Assembly: GCA_963555705.1 (NCBI GenBank)
Contig: OY743172.1
Location: forward strand, 21,885,446-21,949,445
Direction: 5' to 3'
Length of the DNA: 64,000 nt
Source of the DNA: Ligustrum vulgare
Taxonomy: Eukaryota; Streptophyta; Magnoliopsida; Lamiales; Oleaceae
The position numbers and the translations under genes were made by a program. The notes beneath the pieces were generated by a model. It searched no databases. It saw nothing but the letters and a program-made list of their open reading frames with translations, and had not been told where the DNA came from. Shown piece by piece: positions 34,582 through 47,780 of this stretch; position 1 is the stretch's first letter; the number at the start of each line of letters is the position of its first letter.

Positions 34582-36905
34582 CTTCCACCAATGCAAAATC
34601 CTCCTCAAGTTTTGGAGGATTTACTCTATGGTGTGAGTGATCAAAGTAGCACTTTGTTGAAAATATTAGATCATATAACAATATGTTTTGCTTCACTCCG
34701 ATGGGTGGAAAGATTGATTTGAGCTTAAATAAAGGGAAGTCCCCACCTGTGTTTAGACTATATGGGCAAAATTATCATTTAATTAGAAGCTTGCTGCCAC
34801 CTGAGGGATCAGCTCCAAAATCTGCCTAGCTTTATATTTATGACACTGAGAATGAAGTAGAAAATCGATTGCGATCTGTAAGGTTAGTATTCATGCACTT
34901 TTCATTTTTACTTTTGGAGAAGACATTTCTAAATTGTCTATGGTTTTTGGAATGCTTCGTTTTTTCTATTCTAATATTATTAATGTTGTAAACCTTCATT
35001 TCAATTTTTTTTCTGTTTTTTTTTTTCTCTCGTTAGGAAAAATATCGAGACCAACAATCTTCACACAAATATTGTTTCGAATTTGAAGGTCATGCTCAAT
35101 ACAAATAATGTCTTAGTGCAGTCATTTAGAAGGGAAACTAAAGAGATGAAAAAATGCTCAAATGTGCGACTAAGACTAAATGGGAAGCGAGATGATGAAA
35201 CACAGAGGTACAACAAACCTACTGCCAACAAGGTTGTTGGATTAATTTTTGGTGATTTTGAATCATCTCTTGGTGAAAGGGACATTGTGGTAGAGACCCG
35301 ATCTGAAGAATTAAAGCGCATAAGTGAATTGCATCCATCATATCTTGGTTTACAATATCTGTTACTTTTCCCGTATGGTCAAGATGGTTACCAAGATAAT
35401 ATCCCACTTATCAAAACTACTGAAAAAGGAAGGAAATATGTAAGTATGTTGAGTGGTTTGCGTACATATTGCAAGAAAGGAGATGTGAATCACCCTATAT
35501 TATGTTTTCCAGGAGGCTTTTTCAACAATTTGTAGTTGATGCATATACAAGTATTGAGTCGTCGCGCTTGGCTTATATACTCTTTAATCAAACGCAATTG
35601 AGAGTAAATTTGTATTGTGGGCTGGTTGATGCAGTGACGAGAGGGGAGCCCAATCCGTCTAAACAAGGAAAACGTGTTGTATTGCCAACAAGTTATACTG
35701 GCAGTGCATGATACATGATCCGGAATTATCAAAATGCCATGGAGATATGTAAATGGGTTGGGTATCTAGATCTTTTCATCACATTTACATGCAATCCTAA
35801 ATGGTCGGAGATAACGCACTTTGTAGAAATCAGGGGATTGAAACCTGATGATTGGGCAGACATTTTTGTCGGATCTTCAAAATGAATTTAGATAATTTGA
35901 CTAAAGACCTCAAGAAGAACAAGATATTTGGAAATGTGAGAGTAGGTGAAGTTTTAGAAAATTTATGGATTGATATTGGTACTTTGCACATGCATTTTGT
36001 GGTTTTAATTTTATACTTTATTTCTAATAGCTCCTTAACTTGAAATGTCTTGCAGTTATATATACATTCGAGTTTCAGAAGCGCGGCCTTCCTCATGCAC
36101 ATATTTTATTGTTCCTTGCTACAGAAGACAAACATCCAACATAGGAAAATATTGATCGTATTATATCAGCATAGATTCCAGATAAAGAATAGGATCCTCA
36201 CTATTCCAATGCTTTTAGCGATTTTATGGTGCATGGACTATGTGGCAAGTTAAGGAACTCGTCACCTTGCATGGCAGATGTTCGGTGCACAAAACACTTT
36301 TCCAAAAGATTTGTTGAGTCTACCAGTATCGATGAGGATGGTTATCCGATGTATAGAAGAAGGAATGACGGAAGACGCGTAACCAAGAATAGTATTGAAC
36401 TTGATAATAGATATGTGGTTCCTCATAATCGATTTTTGCTACTTAAGTACGGCCCCCATATGAACGTTGAGTGGTGAAATCAATATCGACCGATCAAGTA
36501 CTTATTCATGTTCGTTAACAAGGGACATGATAGCGTCATTGCTTCTTTTTATCAAAGTTCTGATGATGATTTCTCTGCAAAAAATGTTGATGAGATTAAT
36601 ATGTTCTATGATTATAGATATATTTCACCTTGCGAGGCTATGTGGAGAATTTTTAAATTTGACATACAGTATAAAGATCCTCCAGTTGAACATCTGTGCT
36701 TTAATCTTCCAAACCAACAAAATATCATTTTTTTGGACTTTGATTTAATTGATGAAGTAGTTAAGAGGCCTAATGTGAACCAAAGTATGTTTTTTTCTTG
36801 GATGGATGCAAACAAAAAGTTTCCCGGTGCTAAGGATCTAATATATGCTGAATTTTTGACGAAGTTTGTGTGGGATCCATCGACAAGAGAATGGCATCCG
36901 AGGTA
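34582..36905 (+). pseudogene. Helitron Rep (HUH endonuclease) half
   Basis: Several frames, broken by stops, read the Helitron N-terminal region (PPVFRLYGQNYHLI, YIYDTENEVENRL, RISELHPSYLGLQY, FPYGQDGYQ), then the Rep domain (LFITFTCNPKWSEI). The metal-binding HUH motif is intact as QKRGLPHAHILLF with His codons at 36094 and 36100. The catalytic tyrosine pair, normally YLFKY, reads YLFMF (36499-36513), so the second tyrosine is Phe. A possible intron lies about 35977-36056. In-frame stops (for example after LLPPEGSAPKSA and after TEDKHPT) show it is not functional as it stands. Confidence 0.85.
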
Positions 36906-39021
36906 GCTTGCATTCTCCATTGGTTGTATTTTCTTTGTTCCTACAGACAGTGGAGAAAGCTATTACTTGAGGACACTTTTAATTTTGTGTGTGGACCCAC
37001 GAGCTACGAAGAGATTAATATTGTAAATGGGTTTACACATGAAACATTTAGAGATGCTTGCTATACCATGGGTCTATTGGACGAAGATAGAGAATACATT
37101 GATGGGATAGTTGAAGCAAGTCATTGGGCATCTGCAGACAAACTGAGAAGATTGTTTGCCACACAACTGTAGTCGGAATCATTATCGCGGCCATTACATG
37201 TTTGGAAAAAAATGTTAGACGTACTTATCAGATGATATACTATACACACGGAAAAATGTTTTAAATGATCAATGTATAGTGTTAATTTTTGCTACTTGTT
37301 AGTATTGTACTGTGTGTGTGTGTGTGTATATATATATTTTTTAATTGTTTGAAGTTATTTATACAGTCACAAAATGTACAGGCTTGCAATTGACTGATGA
37401 GGAAATACAGAGTTATTACCTTGTGGAAATTCAGAAGATATTGCGAAGTAGCGGAAAGAGTTTGCTTGACTTAGCTACTATGCCTTTCCCAGTCGTTGAA
37501 TACTTTTCAAGTTTCCAAAATAGATTGATACAAGATGAAATGAGGTATGATAAGGTATCTTTGGGAGTGGAGTACAGAATGTTGATTTTTAAATTAAATG
37601 ATGAGCAGTGTTTTGCATATGACACAATTATGGACGCTGTTGAAAATGACAAAGGTGGAGTATACTTCTTGTATGGTTATGGAGGAACTGGTAAAACATT
37701 CGTATGGAAAACTTTATCTGTGGCTATAAGATCTAAGGGTGAAATCGTGTTGAATGTGGCGTCGAGTGGGATAGCATCCCTTTTACTGCCTGGTGGTAGA
37801 ACTGCACATTCTAGATTTGCAATTCCAATTAATCCAAATGAAGACTCAACGTGCAACATTAAACAGGGTAGCCCTGTTACTGAGTTGATTGTGAAATGTA
37901 AGCTTACTATTTGGGACGAGGCACCCATGATGAATAAGTGTTGTTTAGAGGCATTAGATAGGAGCATGAGGGACATTTTGAGATTTTGTAATTCAATGAG
38001 CACCGACTTACCGTTTGGAAGTAAAACTATAGTTTTTGTTGGGGATTTTCTACAGATATTACTTATTATTACAAAGGGAAGTCAACAAAATATCGTCCTA
38101 TTTGTGGAGAGACTGTACAGTTTTGAGGCTAACTAAAAACATGAGGCTACAAAATCTTGGAACTAATGTTGATGGTGACAAGTTGAAGTTGTTTTCTGAA
38201 TGGATTTCTAGCATTGGGGATGGTACATTTAGCAGACCGAATGATGGTCATGCGAACATTGAGATTCCAGATGATATATTGATAAGTGATTTTGATGATT
38301 TAGTGGGGACAATTGTGCGTAGCACATATCCTATACTATCATGCGAGTTGACTAACATGACTCATTTACAAGGAAGGGCTATCCTAGCGCCTACTCTAGA
38401 TGTTGTTCAATTTGAAAATGAATATATGATATCACTTAGTCCTAGTGAATTTATAACTTATATAAGTTCTGATTCAACATGCAGTTCAGATGCAAATGTA
38501 GATGTGTTACAAAATCCTCACACGCCTGAATTTTTGAATGGGATAAGGTGTTTTGGCGTGGCAAATCATAAACTGAAGCTTAAGGTTGGCACACCTACCA
38601 TGTTACTGAGAAATATAGATCATTCTGTTAGTTTGTGCAATGAAACTAGATTAATCATTATGAGGCTTGGAAATCATGTGCTTGAAGCAAAAATACTTGC
38701 TGGAAGCAACGCTGCTCATACTGTTCTCATTCCAAGAATGTCGTTGACTCCATCAGACTCAGGTTGCCATTTAAGTTCACAAGAAGGCAGTATCCTGTAA
38801 TTGTGTCGTATACAATGACCATTAACAAAAGTCAGGGGCAATCGCTTTCTCAGGCTGGATTGTATTTAAAATGGTCAGTTTTCAGTTATGGACAATTATA
38901 TGTTGTCGTTTCTAGAGTGACAAGTCGTGATGGACTTAAAATTTTAATATGTGATAAGGATGGCCGCCCAATGAATAAAACGACAAATGTGATATACAAG
39001 GAAGTTTTCAACAATTTGTAA
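36906..39021 (+). pseudogene. Helitron PIF1-like helicase half
   Basis: The linker (VCGPTSYEEINIVNGFTH, DEDREYIDGIVEASHWAS) leads into an SF1 helicase. Walker A is GYGGTGKT (37675-37698), Walker B TIWDEAPM (about 37910), motif III VFVGDFLQIL (about 38035). Later motifs include LRLTKNMRLQ, GTPTMLLRNID and TINKSQGQSLS. Frameshifts near 38070 and 38765, plus stops around 37170-37350, break the frame. The end at 39021 (KEVFNNL) is the normal C-terminus. The helicase would unwind DNA during rolling-circle transposition in intact elements. Confidence 0.85.
37311..37337. repeat. (TG)n/(TA)n microsatellite
   Basis: A TG dinucleotide run passing into TA between the Rep and helicase remnants. Confidence 0.8.
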
Positions 39022-39368
39022 TGCCTGTTTTGTTCACAAGTTAAAGATATTTTTATATCAAATTTGTTATTTGATGTATATGTTTATGTTCTTTTTTCAT
39101 TATATATGTATACATTGCATATATTAAATCAAGGACCTTCATATATAAATTAATCAATTGATTAAAAAGACATGAGAAAACATAATTCATTTAATTATTA
39201 AGTCATAGTTAAAGATCATGGGATAGATTATGAGGTCGTGTTTGTGTTAGTAATTAATTGCAAAATAACGTATAGATAAAAAAAACATTAAATAAAATCT
39301 CACGCAAAAAAATGAAGTATTAAAACATTATATATATATATATATAGACACACACACACACACAGGTG

Positions 39369-39635
39369 AAAAGCTAGTTCTTTATTTTGCGAGGATGTAT
39401 AATTTTATTTCCATCAATGTTGTATCTTGAGCATTTTTAGTGAAGAGTGGGAGATTAGTTGGAGTAAAGATCTAGTGCACGTTTACACACATATGTATAC
39501 ACACAATAGTTTCAGTGCATTGCACGGGTTAAAAGCTAGTTCTTTATTTTGCGAGGATGTATAATTTTATTTCCATCAATGTTGTATCTTGAGCATTTTT
39601 AGCGCAGAGTGGGAGATTAGTTAGAGTAAAGAACA
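39369..39635 (+). repeat. Duplicated Helitron 3' terminus and flank
   Basis: AAAAGCTAGTTCTTTATTTT and the following 90-odd bases occur twice, offset by 162 bp (CTAG at 39374 and 39536). Both copies continue GCGAGGATGTATAAT and reach GAGTAAAG. Only the second has the GTGCATTGCAC hairpin before it; a CA run precedes the first. Confidence 0.8.
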
Positions 39636-39801
39636 TGTTGAGCACGTTTGTCACAATTGGCACTTTAGCTGGCTTTGGTGGGCCCCACACCAATTTAAGG
39701 ATTGAGACCAAGACCAAACCAACGACTTGTCTCACGATTCCTCCCAAATTAATTCCACGGGTGCTATCTCTCTCCCTTTAGTCCCTTCTGTTACACTTTC
39801 C
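39636..39801. other. Possible promoter-like intergenic DNA
   Basis: No ORF supported. Relatively GC-rich sequence, continuous with 40532 onward if the hAT element is removed. Confidence 0.3.
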
Positions 39802-39809
39802 CCTCAACC

Positions 39810-40523
39810 CAGGGGCGGATCTAGCCGGTTGGTTGGAATTTGGAAGCCACCATTGTCGAAGATAGGAAAACTAAATTGAAGAAAAAAGGGGGGGGGGGTG
39901 TCGTTGTCTGTGTATCGTCCGTGGAACAGTGGAGGAACGGGGAAGAAGACAGATAGAAGAAGGAAAGGAAGCCAAGAGGGGTCTTTAATTTGGGCCAAAT
40001 TTTTTATTTTGGCTTTTTTTTTAAAGATTGAGTTGGACCTTATTTGGGTTGATATTATTTGTTATTTGCTCCCTAATTTATTGTATTATTTATTTGATCT
40101 AATTAAATAATTTTCTAGCCTTCAGATAGTATGATTATGGTGTATAATATATGATTGTGTGAGTAAATAAAAAATATCCCAAATCAAGACATTGGTTTTG
40201 GTATTTATTTTTAGAAAGAATTATATTTTAATACTTTGATTATGATATACAATTTCGAAAATGAATTAAATGATTTGGTATATAATTTATAATAATTAAT
40301 AATTTTCAAAATGCTTAATTGATTTTCAGAATGAATTATAGTTCGATATATAATTGTTTTGTTTTATTTCTATATTTATTGATTAATTTTAGTATTATTT
40401 AATTAAATAATAATAAAAAAATATCACTATTGTGATCGTTGATGTCGTCGATCAACGGTCAACAGTCCACAGTTAATGATCGCCGCTCTTGCTCAACTGT
40501 TGGGCTAGATCCGCCCCTGGCCG
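39810..40523. mobile_element. hAT-type non-autonomous element, 714 bp
   Basis: It starts CAGGGGCGGATCTAGCC and ends with GGCTAGATCCGCCCCTGGCCG, an inverted match. CCTCAACC lies on both sides (39802-39809 and 40524-40531) as an 8-bp duplication. The interior is AT-rich without transposase. Confidence 0.8.
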
Positions 40524-40531
40524 CCTCAACC

Positions 40532-41612
40532 CCACTATGATCTCACTGGTCAGAAGGTGAAAGACGACAACCCATCTTAAGGCAAGTGCACGTTAACGTT
40601 AATTTTCAGAGGTAATGTTTTCTACCATAAATCACACTAAGTTTTCTCCCCTAAATTTAGAATTCATATTTCAAACTTGAGATTGGGTTCGCAACAAATG
40701 GATGGACGATTTCTTTAACATCGAAGTCCTAATTTTTGAAGTTGTTTTGGAATTTTTTTTGCCCTAAATCTAGAATTCCTATTTTAGACTTCAGTTAACG
40801 TTTGCAAGAAACGACCCCGTAATTTATGTCGTAGTTTGAGAGTTTTTCTGATTTTTGTTATATTTTGTGCCCTAGATAAAGAAACCCCAGTTTTTCAGAC
40901 ATGGTGTTAGAACACCACTAGTGTTGTTCTACTTAAATTGTGAACGGGCTCTAGAACACAATTCACGTGTTTTCGAAATTTGTTTTGTTTGATGATGAGG
41001 TTGTGATGAATTTTTGGTTTGAATTCGAGATGAAAATGTGAAATGTGGTGACATGAACGGTAGTCATTCGTATTTTGGAATGGCAAAATGGACAACATTG
41101 TTTTAGGGGTGATACTCCTAGATAAATATGCAACCAATCAATTGCAGCCATAACAGTGACACGTTTTCGTTGTGAAATCTATCCGAGCCTCCTATTTTAT
41201 TTTTACTTTTTTTTCCTTTTCATTATGTCTGTCTACTGGAATGTGGTGACATGAACGGTAGTTCCATACTCTTTTATTGTATCTAGTGGATCTATGATAT
41301 TTCCTAATGTTTGAGACATTTTTCTACACTGAAAAATCCTAGCAAATAATTGTGTGATGGAAGTTTTTTGTACAGGTTCCATCTACTTTCCCTATCTATA
41401 AACACTTCTGACAAGTTCTTTAAATATTTCCCTAGGTACCAAGTGCAACATCATCACTTGAAATATCTACTCACTTGAGAATCTCGGATAAGTCTATGGA
41501 GATAAAATATTTGAAAATGGAACTGTCCATATGAATCAATTCCCATCATTAATATTCGTGCCATCCAAAAGAACAATGTCATGCCTATTCAAATAGTGAA
41601 GTTTTTATCGAA
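40532..41612. other. Non-coding stretch
   Basis: No supported gene. GTGGTGACATGAACGGTAGT occurs twice (near 41047 and 41244), a short direct repeat 197 bp apart. CCCTAAATTTAGAATTCATA and CCCTAAATCTAGAATTCCTA near 40651 and 40762 form another repeated phrase. Confidence 0.4.
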
Positions 41613-41617
41613 CTTAA

Positions 41618-43236
41618 TGATGCGTGTCGCAATGCATCAAAATAATAAATAAATTCTTACTCGTCAAATAATAATTAATAATGTAGTAGCGAGAGTAAGG
41701 GTCGATCCCACGAGGAACGAAAACTAATTTTAGTTGTTCGATCAATTAGAATGGAATGAGGGTTTTGTTGTGTGAAATTGCTTGAATGAAAACTATGCAT
41801 AAAATAAATAATAAAATATAACTAGATAATTAATATGAGAAGAAATCTTGTTCTCGGGTTCGGTTGTGTCCTTAATTAATGTTATACTTTTCCTTGTAAC
41901 GTATTTATATCCCTATTCAATTATCAATCATAAATAATCAACAAACTCTGATTATCTAAATTCTTCCTTATGTATATTGATTCAAAACAAGTTCTTCGAA
42001 CCAATTCTAGCTACAGACAATCCTAAACAAGCTCTTAGGATTTAATGCACGACTAGTATGAAAATCTAGAAGAATAGATTGAATTGGATCGTTAATTTCA
42101 CAAGCTCGAATTAATCAATCCAAGTTGAATTATTATTAAACCCGCACGAGATTTATTTGCTACTAAAGTAAAGATTCAATGACAATTACGGATCAAGAAT
42201 CTAAACATAGCATATTCATGAATCCAAAGATCAATAATCCAATTGGCCAAATTAAACTATTAATCAAGTAAACTCAATGAACATTCAAAACATAATAATC
42301 CAACAATTGAAATAAAGGAATAAATTCACGCTACTAATTTGTATGAAAAGAAAATAACATAATCAAGTTAATACAACTTCCCATTTGAACAAGATATGGA
42401 ATTTAGCCTAGCATGATTGTGGTAGATTCTTCAAATTGCTTCATGGATTCCCCTTGCTTTTGATGCTCTTGTGCTAAAAAATCTCTCAAGAATATTCTAT
42501 ATTTTGCTCTCAATTTTCCTCAATGTCTAGCCTCCTTTTTGTGGTGATTTTCCTCTTTTAATACTCTCAAAATCGTGTCATAACTTTACCCCAAAGATAT
42601 ACCAAAGATAGACCTTGAATCAGATAAGGAAATTCCTTGGAGAGCAAGTTACGGCCGTAACTGTCCTTTTCACGGCCGTAAGTTAGCTACTGAAAATTTT
42701 CGAAATTTGGAAGTTACGGCCGTAACTTTACCATTTACGGCCGTAAGTGCATTTCTGTCGAGAAGCGCCTGTGTTCGATGTTTTGGTCATAACTTTCTCT
42801 CCCGAAGTCCGATTGAGGTGATTCAAGTTGCGTTGGAAAGAAAACTCAAATATATACAATTCTTTGTGAAATATCTCTTCCAAAATTCGAAAGTATTCTA
42901 TGACAAAATTGAGTTTCAATCTATGACTAAAATTCATGATCACAATCCTTGCGGGTTTTTGATTTCTAACTTCATTCCAAACCTTCTTTGATCATAATTT
43001 TTGCATCTAATCTTCTTCCCACATGCCATTATTGATTTGGAGCTCTTTGAATATGCCCTTGAACCTCACTTCTTGATTTTTTTGTATTTCTTTGGTCGTG
43101 TTTCCTTTCTTTTCGTTCTTAACCATCTTACATAGCACAATAAGTGAAATGCATTAAACGATGCTTCAATAGGATCAAACCAATAACAAAATAAGATAAT
43201 AAGTGAGTTAAATATATGCTAATAAAGCACTTATCA
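41618..43236 (-). mobile_element. Gypsy-type solo LTR with four CGGCCGTAA boxes
   Basis: The 1,619-bp block lies between CTTAA duplications (41613-41617 and 43237-43241). On the minus strand it begins TGATAAGTGC, as in other Athila/Tat-like LTRs, and carries GTCGATCCCACGAGGAAC near 41700. Four ACGGCCGTAA boxes lie at 42650-42747. No interior remains. Confidence 0.75.
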
Positions 43237-43241
43237 CTTAA

Positions 43242-43635
43242 CACACTCAACTAACTTGATAATCTTTCATAAAGATCTTTACTAATAAACAAAGATGTTT
43301 TGCATCAACTCCGTTATACAATGAAGTAAATGAGTCTCCCATACAAGTTACAACCACAAGGGTTTCGATTAGTCTAACAGAAGACAGTGTGTGTGCAACT
43401 CAGTTTGTAAGGATTAAAGGTTTCATGACAAATTTATCCCAAGTACCCAAAAAATTAAAGTATAATGCAAACTTCTCACTTGTTATTTCAAGAGATGAGA
43501 CTTAAAAGAAATCTTTTGGCCAATAATCTTTAACTTGTTATGGGGCGATGGCCACATGTAGTACCATAGACTATAGTTGTAGTTGAAAAAGGATGGAAGA
43601 ATTCATTCTTATAGTGATGCATCTTCTACGTATTC
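43242..43635. other. Non-coding stretch
   Basis: Nothing recognised. Confidence 0.4.
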
Positions 43636-43639
43636 ACAA

Positions 43640-44225
43640 TGGCGGATCCAGGAATGTATCTCAACTAGAGCGGTCATTGATGATCAATGGTCAACGACCG
43701 CAATAGTGAGATTGTTTATTATAAATCAATGCACAAATCATATTGCCACAACACATACAAATTCAAATTCCAATAAACTATATAAATCTCAGTTCACAAA
43801 TCTCAACGCATACACCAATAATTACAATTCAGATAAGGGGAATATAGGGCTCACAAGTGACCATTGCCAAAAAAAATATATATTAAAATTAACAGAAAAA
43901 CTGTAGTCGCAGTACACAAATCCCAAATCCAAATGTCAAACCCAACAAAAGGATTTTGTATTTCTAGAAAAAATCATATTACTAGACATTAGTTAGTCTA
44001 ATTTACTACCCAAAATCCCAATGTCAAAGCCAAACCCAATAAAAGTAATCAGTAATCAATTAATCATATATATGCATATTACTGAATTACTGATTGATAT
44101 ACACAATAGGCCAACAATAATCATGCAAATCATGATATATTCTCAATCACAATTCTCAAATGAAATGATAAATATATAATTTCAAAAGAATATCAAAATG
44201 CCATAGGCGGTGGTGCGGACTGGTG
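43640..44225. mobile_element. Degraded relative of the hAT element at 39.8 kb
   Basis: GGCGGATCCAGGAATG near 43642, followed by GATCAATGGTCAACGACCGC and AATAGTGA, resembles the end of the 39,810-40,523 element read in reverse (GGCGGATCTAG, GATCAACGGTCAACAG). The other end is unclear. Confidence 0.4.
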
Positions 44226-45300
44226 GAGGTGGCGACGGTCAACTTAAGAGTGGTGCACTCAACGTCAACGTTCTTGTTTTTAGCCTTCTTCAAACCCTCG
44301 TTCTTCCAATTAGACTTGCGGCAACACTGCATCAGTGTAAATTGTAATAAAAGGAAAGGATTCATTGAGTTGGACCACTAAATGACCCAAATAGAAAACA
44401 AAAACAAAAAAAAGCCCAAAATGCTTGCTGTTTCTAGCTAAAAAAGAAAGCTCAAAACTCATTTTTATCTTCTTCTTCAGTTCCTCTTCGGCAAAATTGC
44501 TGGCTTTTTCTTGCAAACCAGTCGCCGACCATTTTATTTTTCTGGCTGAGGTAGCTAGCACATCCGCGCTAGCTCGTCATATACTGTATCCGTCTCTATG
44601 TATTCAAACACTCTTCTGTCAAAGTTCTTAGGTCAAATACGTGAAAATTATATGAAGGTGAAGCGTGATATGGATAATTTTGTATGAGTTTGACCTCAAG
44701 ACCTCTTTTCCCTGTTTATACCAACTACTACTAGTGGTAGGACGTGCGTTGCCCGTTTGCTGTCTGATGTCGAAAATAAATGTACGTATATTTAAAGTAA
44801 ATTCATTTGTAAACATGAAATACCAATATCATGTTTATTTCGAATTTACCAATTCTTCATCTCTTTCCTTTTCAAATTGTCCTTGATAAATTCGTCTTTA
44901 ATCACCGCATTATTTATTACACCTAAAAAGAAGAATCTGAACAAATTTTTGCTTCTGCTTTCAAGAGCTCTAACCTAGAGAACTTATATCTTCTCTTTTA
45001 GCTTTAGTTTTAAAATGGAATACTAAAAAAAATTATGAACAATCAAACATATGATAAAATAAAACTACAGATCCCAAAATGGCAAAATCTTTATAGTAGA
45101 AAAAAAAACTAAAAAGAAAATGCAACCCTAAAGTAAAGTACATAGCAATTAGACATGTCTTGGATGTATCTTTGTACCAAAAATCCATTTATCAACTTTG
45201 AACATACAAGACAAAATATGAATAAAAAATACTAATTTATTCTATAAAATAGAAATGAAAATACGAAAACTGTCAAAAACAACCACAATAAAGCTCATTG
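44226..45300. other. Non-coding stretch
   Basis: Short overlapping ORFs on both strands but no recognisable coding sequence. Confidence 0.4.
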
Positions 45301-45310
45301 AAGCCCTCTT

Positions 45311-45775
45311 TTACTTGATCTCGGGATCTGGAACTTCAAGGGTAGATCCATATAGAGCTTTAATTTCTAACAACATTTCATTCTGTCATACATAAGTTAG
45401 AGAAAATACCCGTGAGTTTTGAACATATTTGGCTGACAACGTAATTATTATAGGATTTATTTCATCTATTTCTTCTACATTCCGTCCTATGAATTCTGTA
45501 TCATATAGACACTACAAAAGCTAAAGAAATGAACTTGGAAACAGGGTATGCCTTTGATATCATCTTCAGCTACAAAAAGCCATCAGCAACAGTTAGTGGA
45601 ACAACATAATCAGAGAATAGGAGAATTCTTATAACTCGGATCAGATGCTAAAATCAATTAGACCACAAATAATACTTGTGCCCAGCCTTTAAGGTACTTA
45701 CGGGACGTCAACAATACTCTTAATTGTTTTCATCTTCACTCAAGTCCCTCAGTTTTTCTTGCATCTTTCTGTGAC
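45311..45775 (-). pseudogene. Exon-like fragments of an unrecognised minus-strand gene
   Basis: A terminal exon at 45311-45382 reads NEMLLEIKALYGSTLEVPDP then EIK and TAA, preceded by a GACAG acceptor. Further up on the minus strand, 45545-45575 and 45715-45770 look exon-like (KMQEKLRDLSEDENN). These may be the end of a coiled-coil protein. The middle pieces do not give one clear frame. Confidence 0.25.
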
Positions 45776-46235
45776 ATTTTGAAGGATCAGCATAAATACG
45801 TTTGAAATAAAAACACAGAAATGACTACTAAATCTTATTTATTCATCTAATCCTTATTTTCTTACATGGGGTAGTTCTCAAATTCTGCCTATGGGTGGAA
45901 GCAAGAATGAGACTGCTTGGTGTTTGATAATTGATATGGCTTAAGCCACTAACACAGAGGAAATAATGGTATAGTGAAGAAGCAGGACATAATAACATCG
46001 ATACTCCTAAAGATAATAAACATCAAAAACTTGATTATTAGAGTATCCAATATTCCAACCCTTCTTCATGCATCACCATTCATCCTTTCTCAACCAGTTT
46101 AGTATAATGAGGCGGCAATTACAAGCATCCCACAATACGCATTAATGCTGTAATTTGATACTTGAAATGTCTAATTAATTTTCTTCAACAACAAAAAAGA
46201 AAAGTTGCTCAAATTTATTTCACTTCACTATTTAT
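45776..46235. other. Non-coding stretch
   Basis: Nothing recognised. Confidence 0.4.
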
Positions 46236-46239
46236 TTAT

Positions 46240-46372
46240 TATATTATCTCATCTCATCATCATCATCTCACTTCATCATCATCTTCATCATCTCTCATCA
46301 TCATCTCATCTCATCTCATAATCATCACTTCATCTCATCTCATCATCATCATCATCATCATCATCATATATA
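46240..46372. repeat. (TCATCA/TCATCTCA)n microsatellite
   Basis: Low-complexity trinucleotide repeat. The ORF across it (46162-46401) is a by-product. Confidence 0.9.
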
Positions 46373-47780
46373 AATGGGAGTTAAATGGTTACAATTCCTA
46401 AGGCCCAAAAAAACCCATTTTTATCACAAAGGAGAATCACGTTAATTCACTATTGTACTTCACTACGTACGACTTTTATTATTCTCTCTTCTTCTGAGGA
46501 GAAGAGATAGGTGTGTCGCTATCAGCTTTTCATGCTCTCTTTATCGTGTTCCAGACTCTTTTAATGGGGTTAATAGCACAAAACGTCCCAACGTTTTATT
46601 TTTGACGCTAAACGTCCCAACCTTTACATTTTCTTGTGGGAGACATCATTTCCGTCAAATTTAACTCTATTTCACCGTTAATTTAGAATTGAACAGTAAA
46701 TATTTAACATATGCAAGGGCATTTTCGTCAAAATCAAAAGCAGCCCATTCATATTTGGGTAATTGGCACAAAACGTCCCTACGTTTGACACTTATTGTGG
46801 AAAAACGTCCATACGTTTATTTTTTTGCGAATAACGTCCCTACCTTTAAATTTTCTTGTTGATTAGTCCTCAAATTTTACTTTTCTTTCAATTTAGTCAT
46901 TCTGCATTTGATTTAAAGGTAGTTGTCTTCAAACGTGTATAACTTTTGATCTACAACTCCGAATTGCACTCCGTTTTTTGCGTTGAACTCCAAATTCAAC
47001 CATCTTTCTTATAATGTATCATGTGCTCATTTATTAAACATTTTGTTTTGACTTTTGTATAGTAGATACTTATTTTGTTAGGACATCATTGATTGACGTA
47101 AATTGATTTCTGTAAATTTTATTGAAACAGTGAAATTTTAATTTTAGTGTGTGTTCGGCGGCTAGCGGAATTTATAAATTGGATTTATTTGACTTTTTTA
47201 TTTTTTTAATGTAAAATGTTTGGTTAAAAATTATTATGTTTAACCTCTGTTTGAGCCATATTATAATCTCAAATCACTGTTTGAACAACACACATTCTCT
47301 CTCTTCAAATCACTTTTTGAAAATTGGAGAAAGAAATTGTGTGTTGTTCAAAAAGTTATTAGAGATTATAATATGGCTCAAACAGGGGCTAAACATACCA
47401 AATTTTAATCAAATATTTCATTTTAAAAAAATAAAAAAGTCAAATAAATCCAATTTATAAATTTCGCTGGTAGTCGAACACACATTAAAATTAAAATTTC
47501 ACTGTTTCAATAAAATTTACAGAAATCAATTTACGTCAATCAATGATGCCCTAACAAAATAAGTATTTACTATACAAAAGTCAAAACGAAATGTTTAATA
47601 AATGAGCACATGATATATCATAAGAAAGATGGTTGAATTTGGAGTTCAACGCAAAAAACGGAGTGCAATTCGGAGTTGTAATGACTAAATTGAAAGAAAA
47701 GTAAAATTTGAGAACTAATCAACAAGAAAATTTAATGGTAGGAACGTTATTTGTAAAAAAATAAACTTATGGACGTTATT

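Larger units (their letters stand above)
34577..39539 (+). mobile_element. Autonomous-type Helitron, decayed
   Basis: Rep and helicase remnants lie in one orientation and in the usual order. The 3' end reads GTGCATTGCAC (short hairpin), CGGGTTAAAAG and CTAG (39536-39539), followed by T, fitting Helitron insertion. The 5' TC terminus is not visible; the gypsy LTR abuts the start of the coding remnant, so the 5' end may be lost or displaced. Confidence 0.75.

Noticed and set aside
46162..46401. 79-codon Ser/His/Ile-rich ORF
   Set aside because: Translation of a TCA/TCATCT microsatellite.
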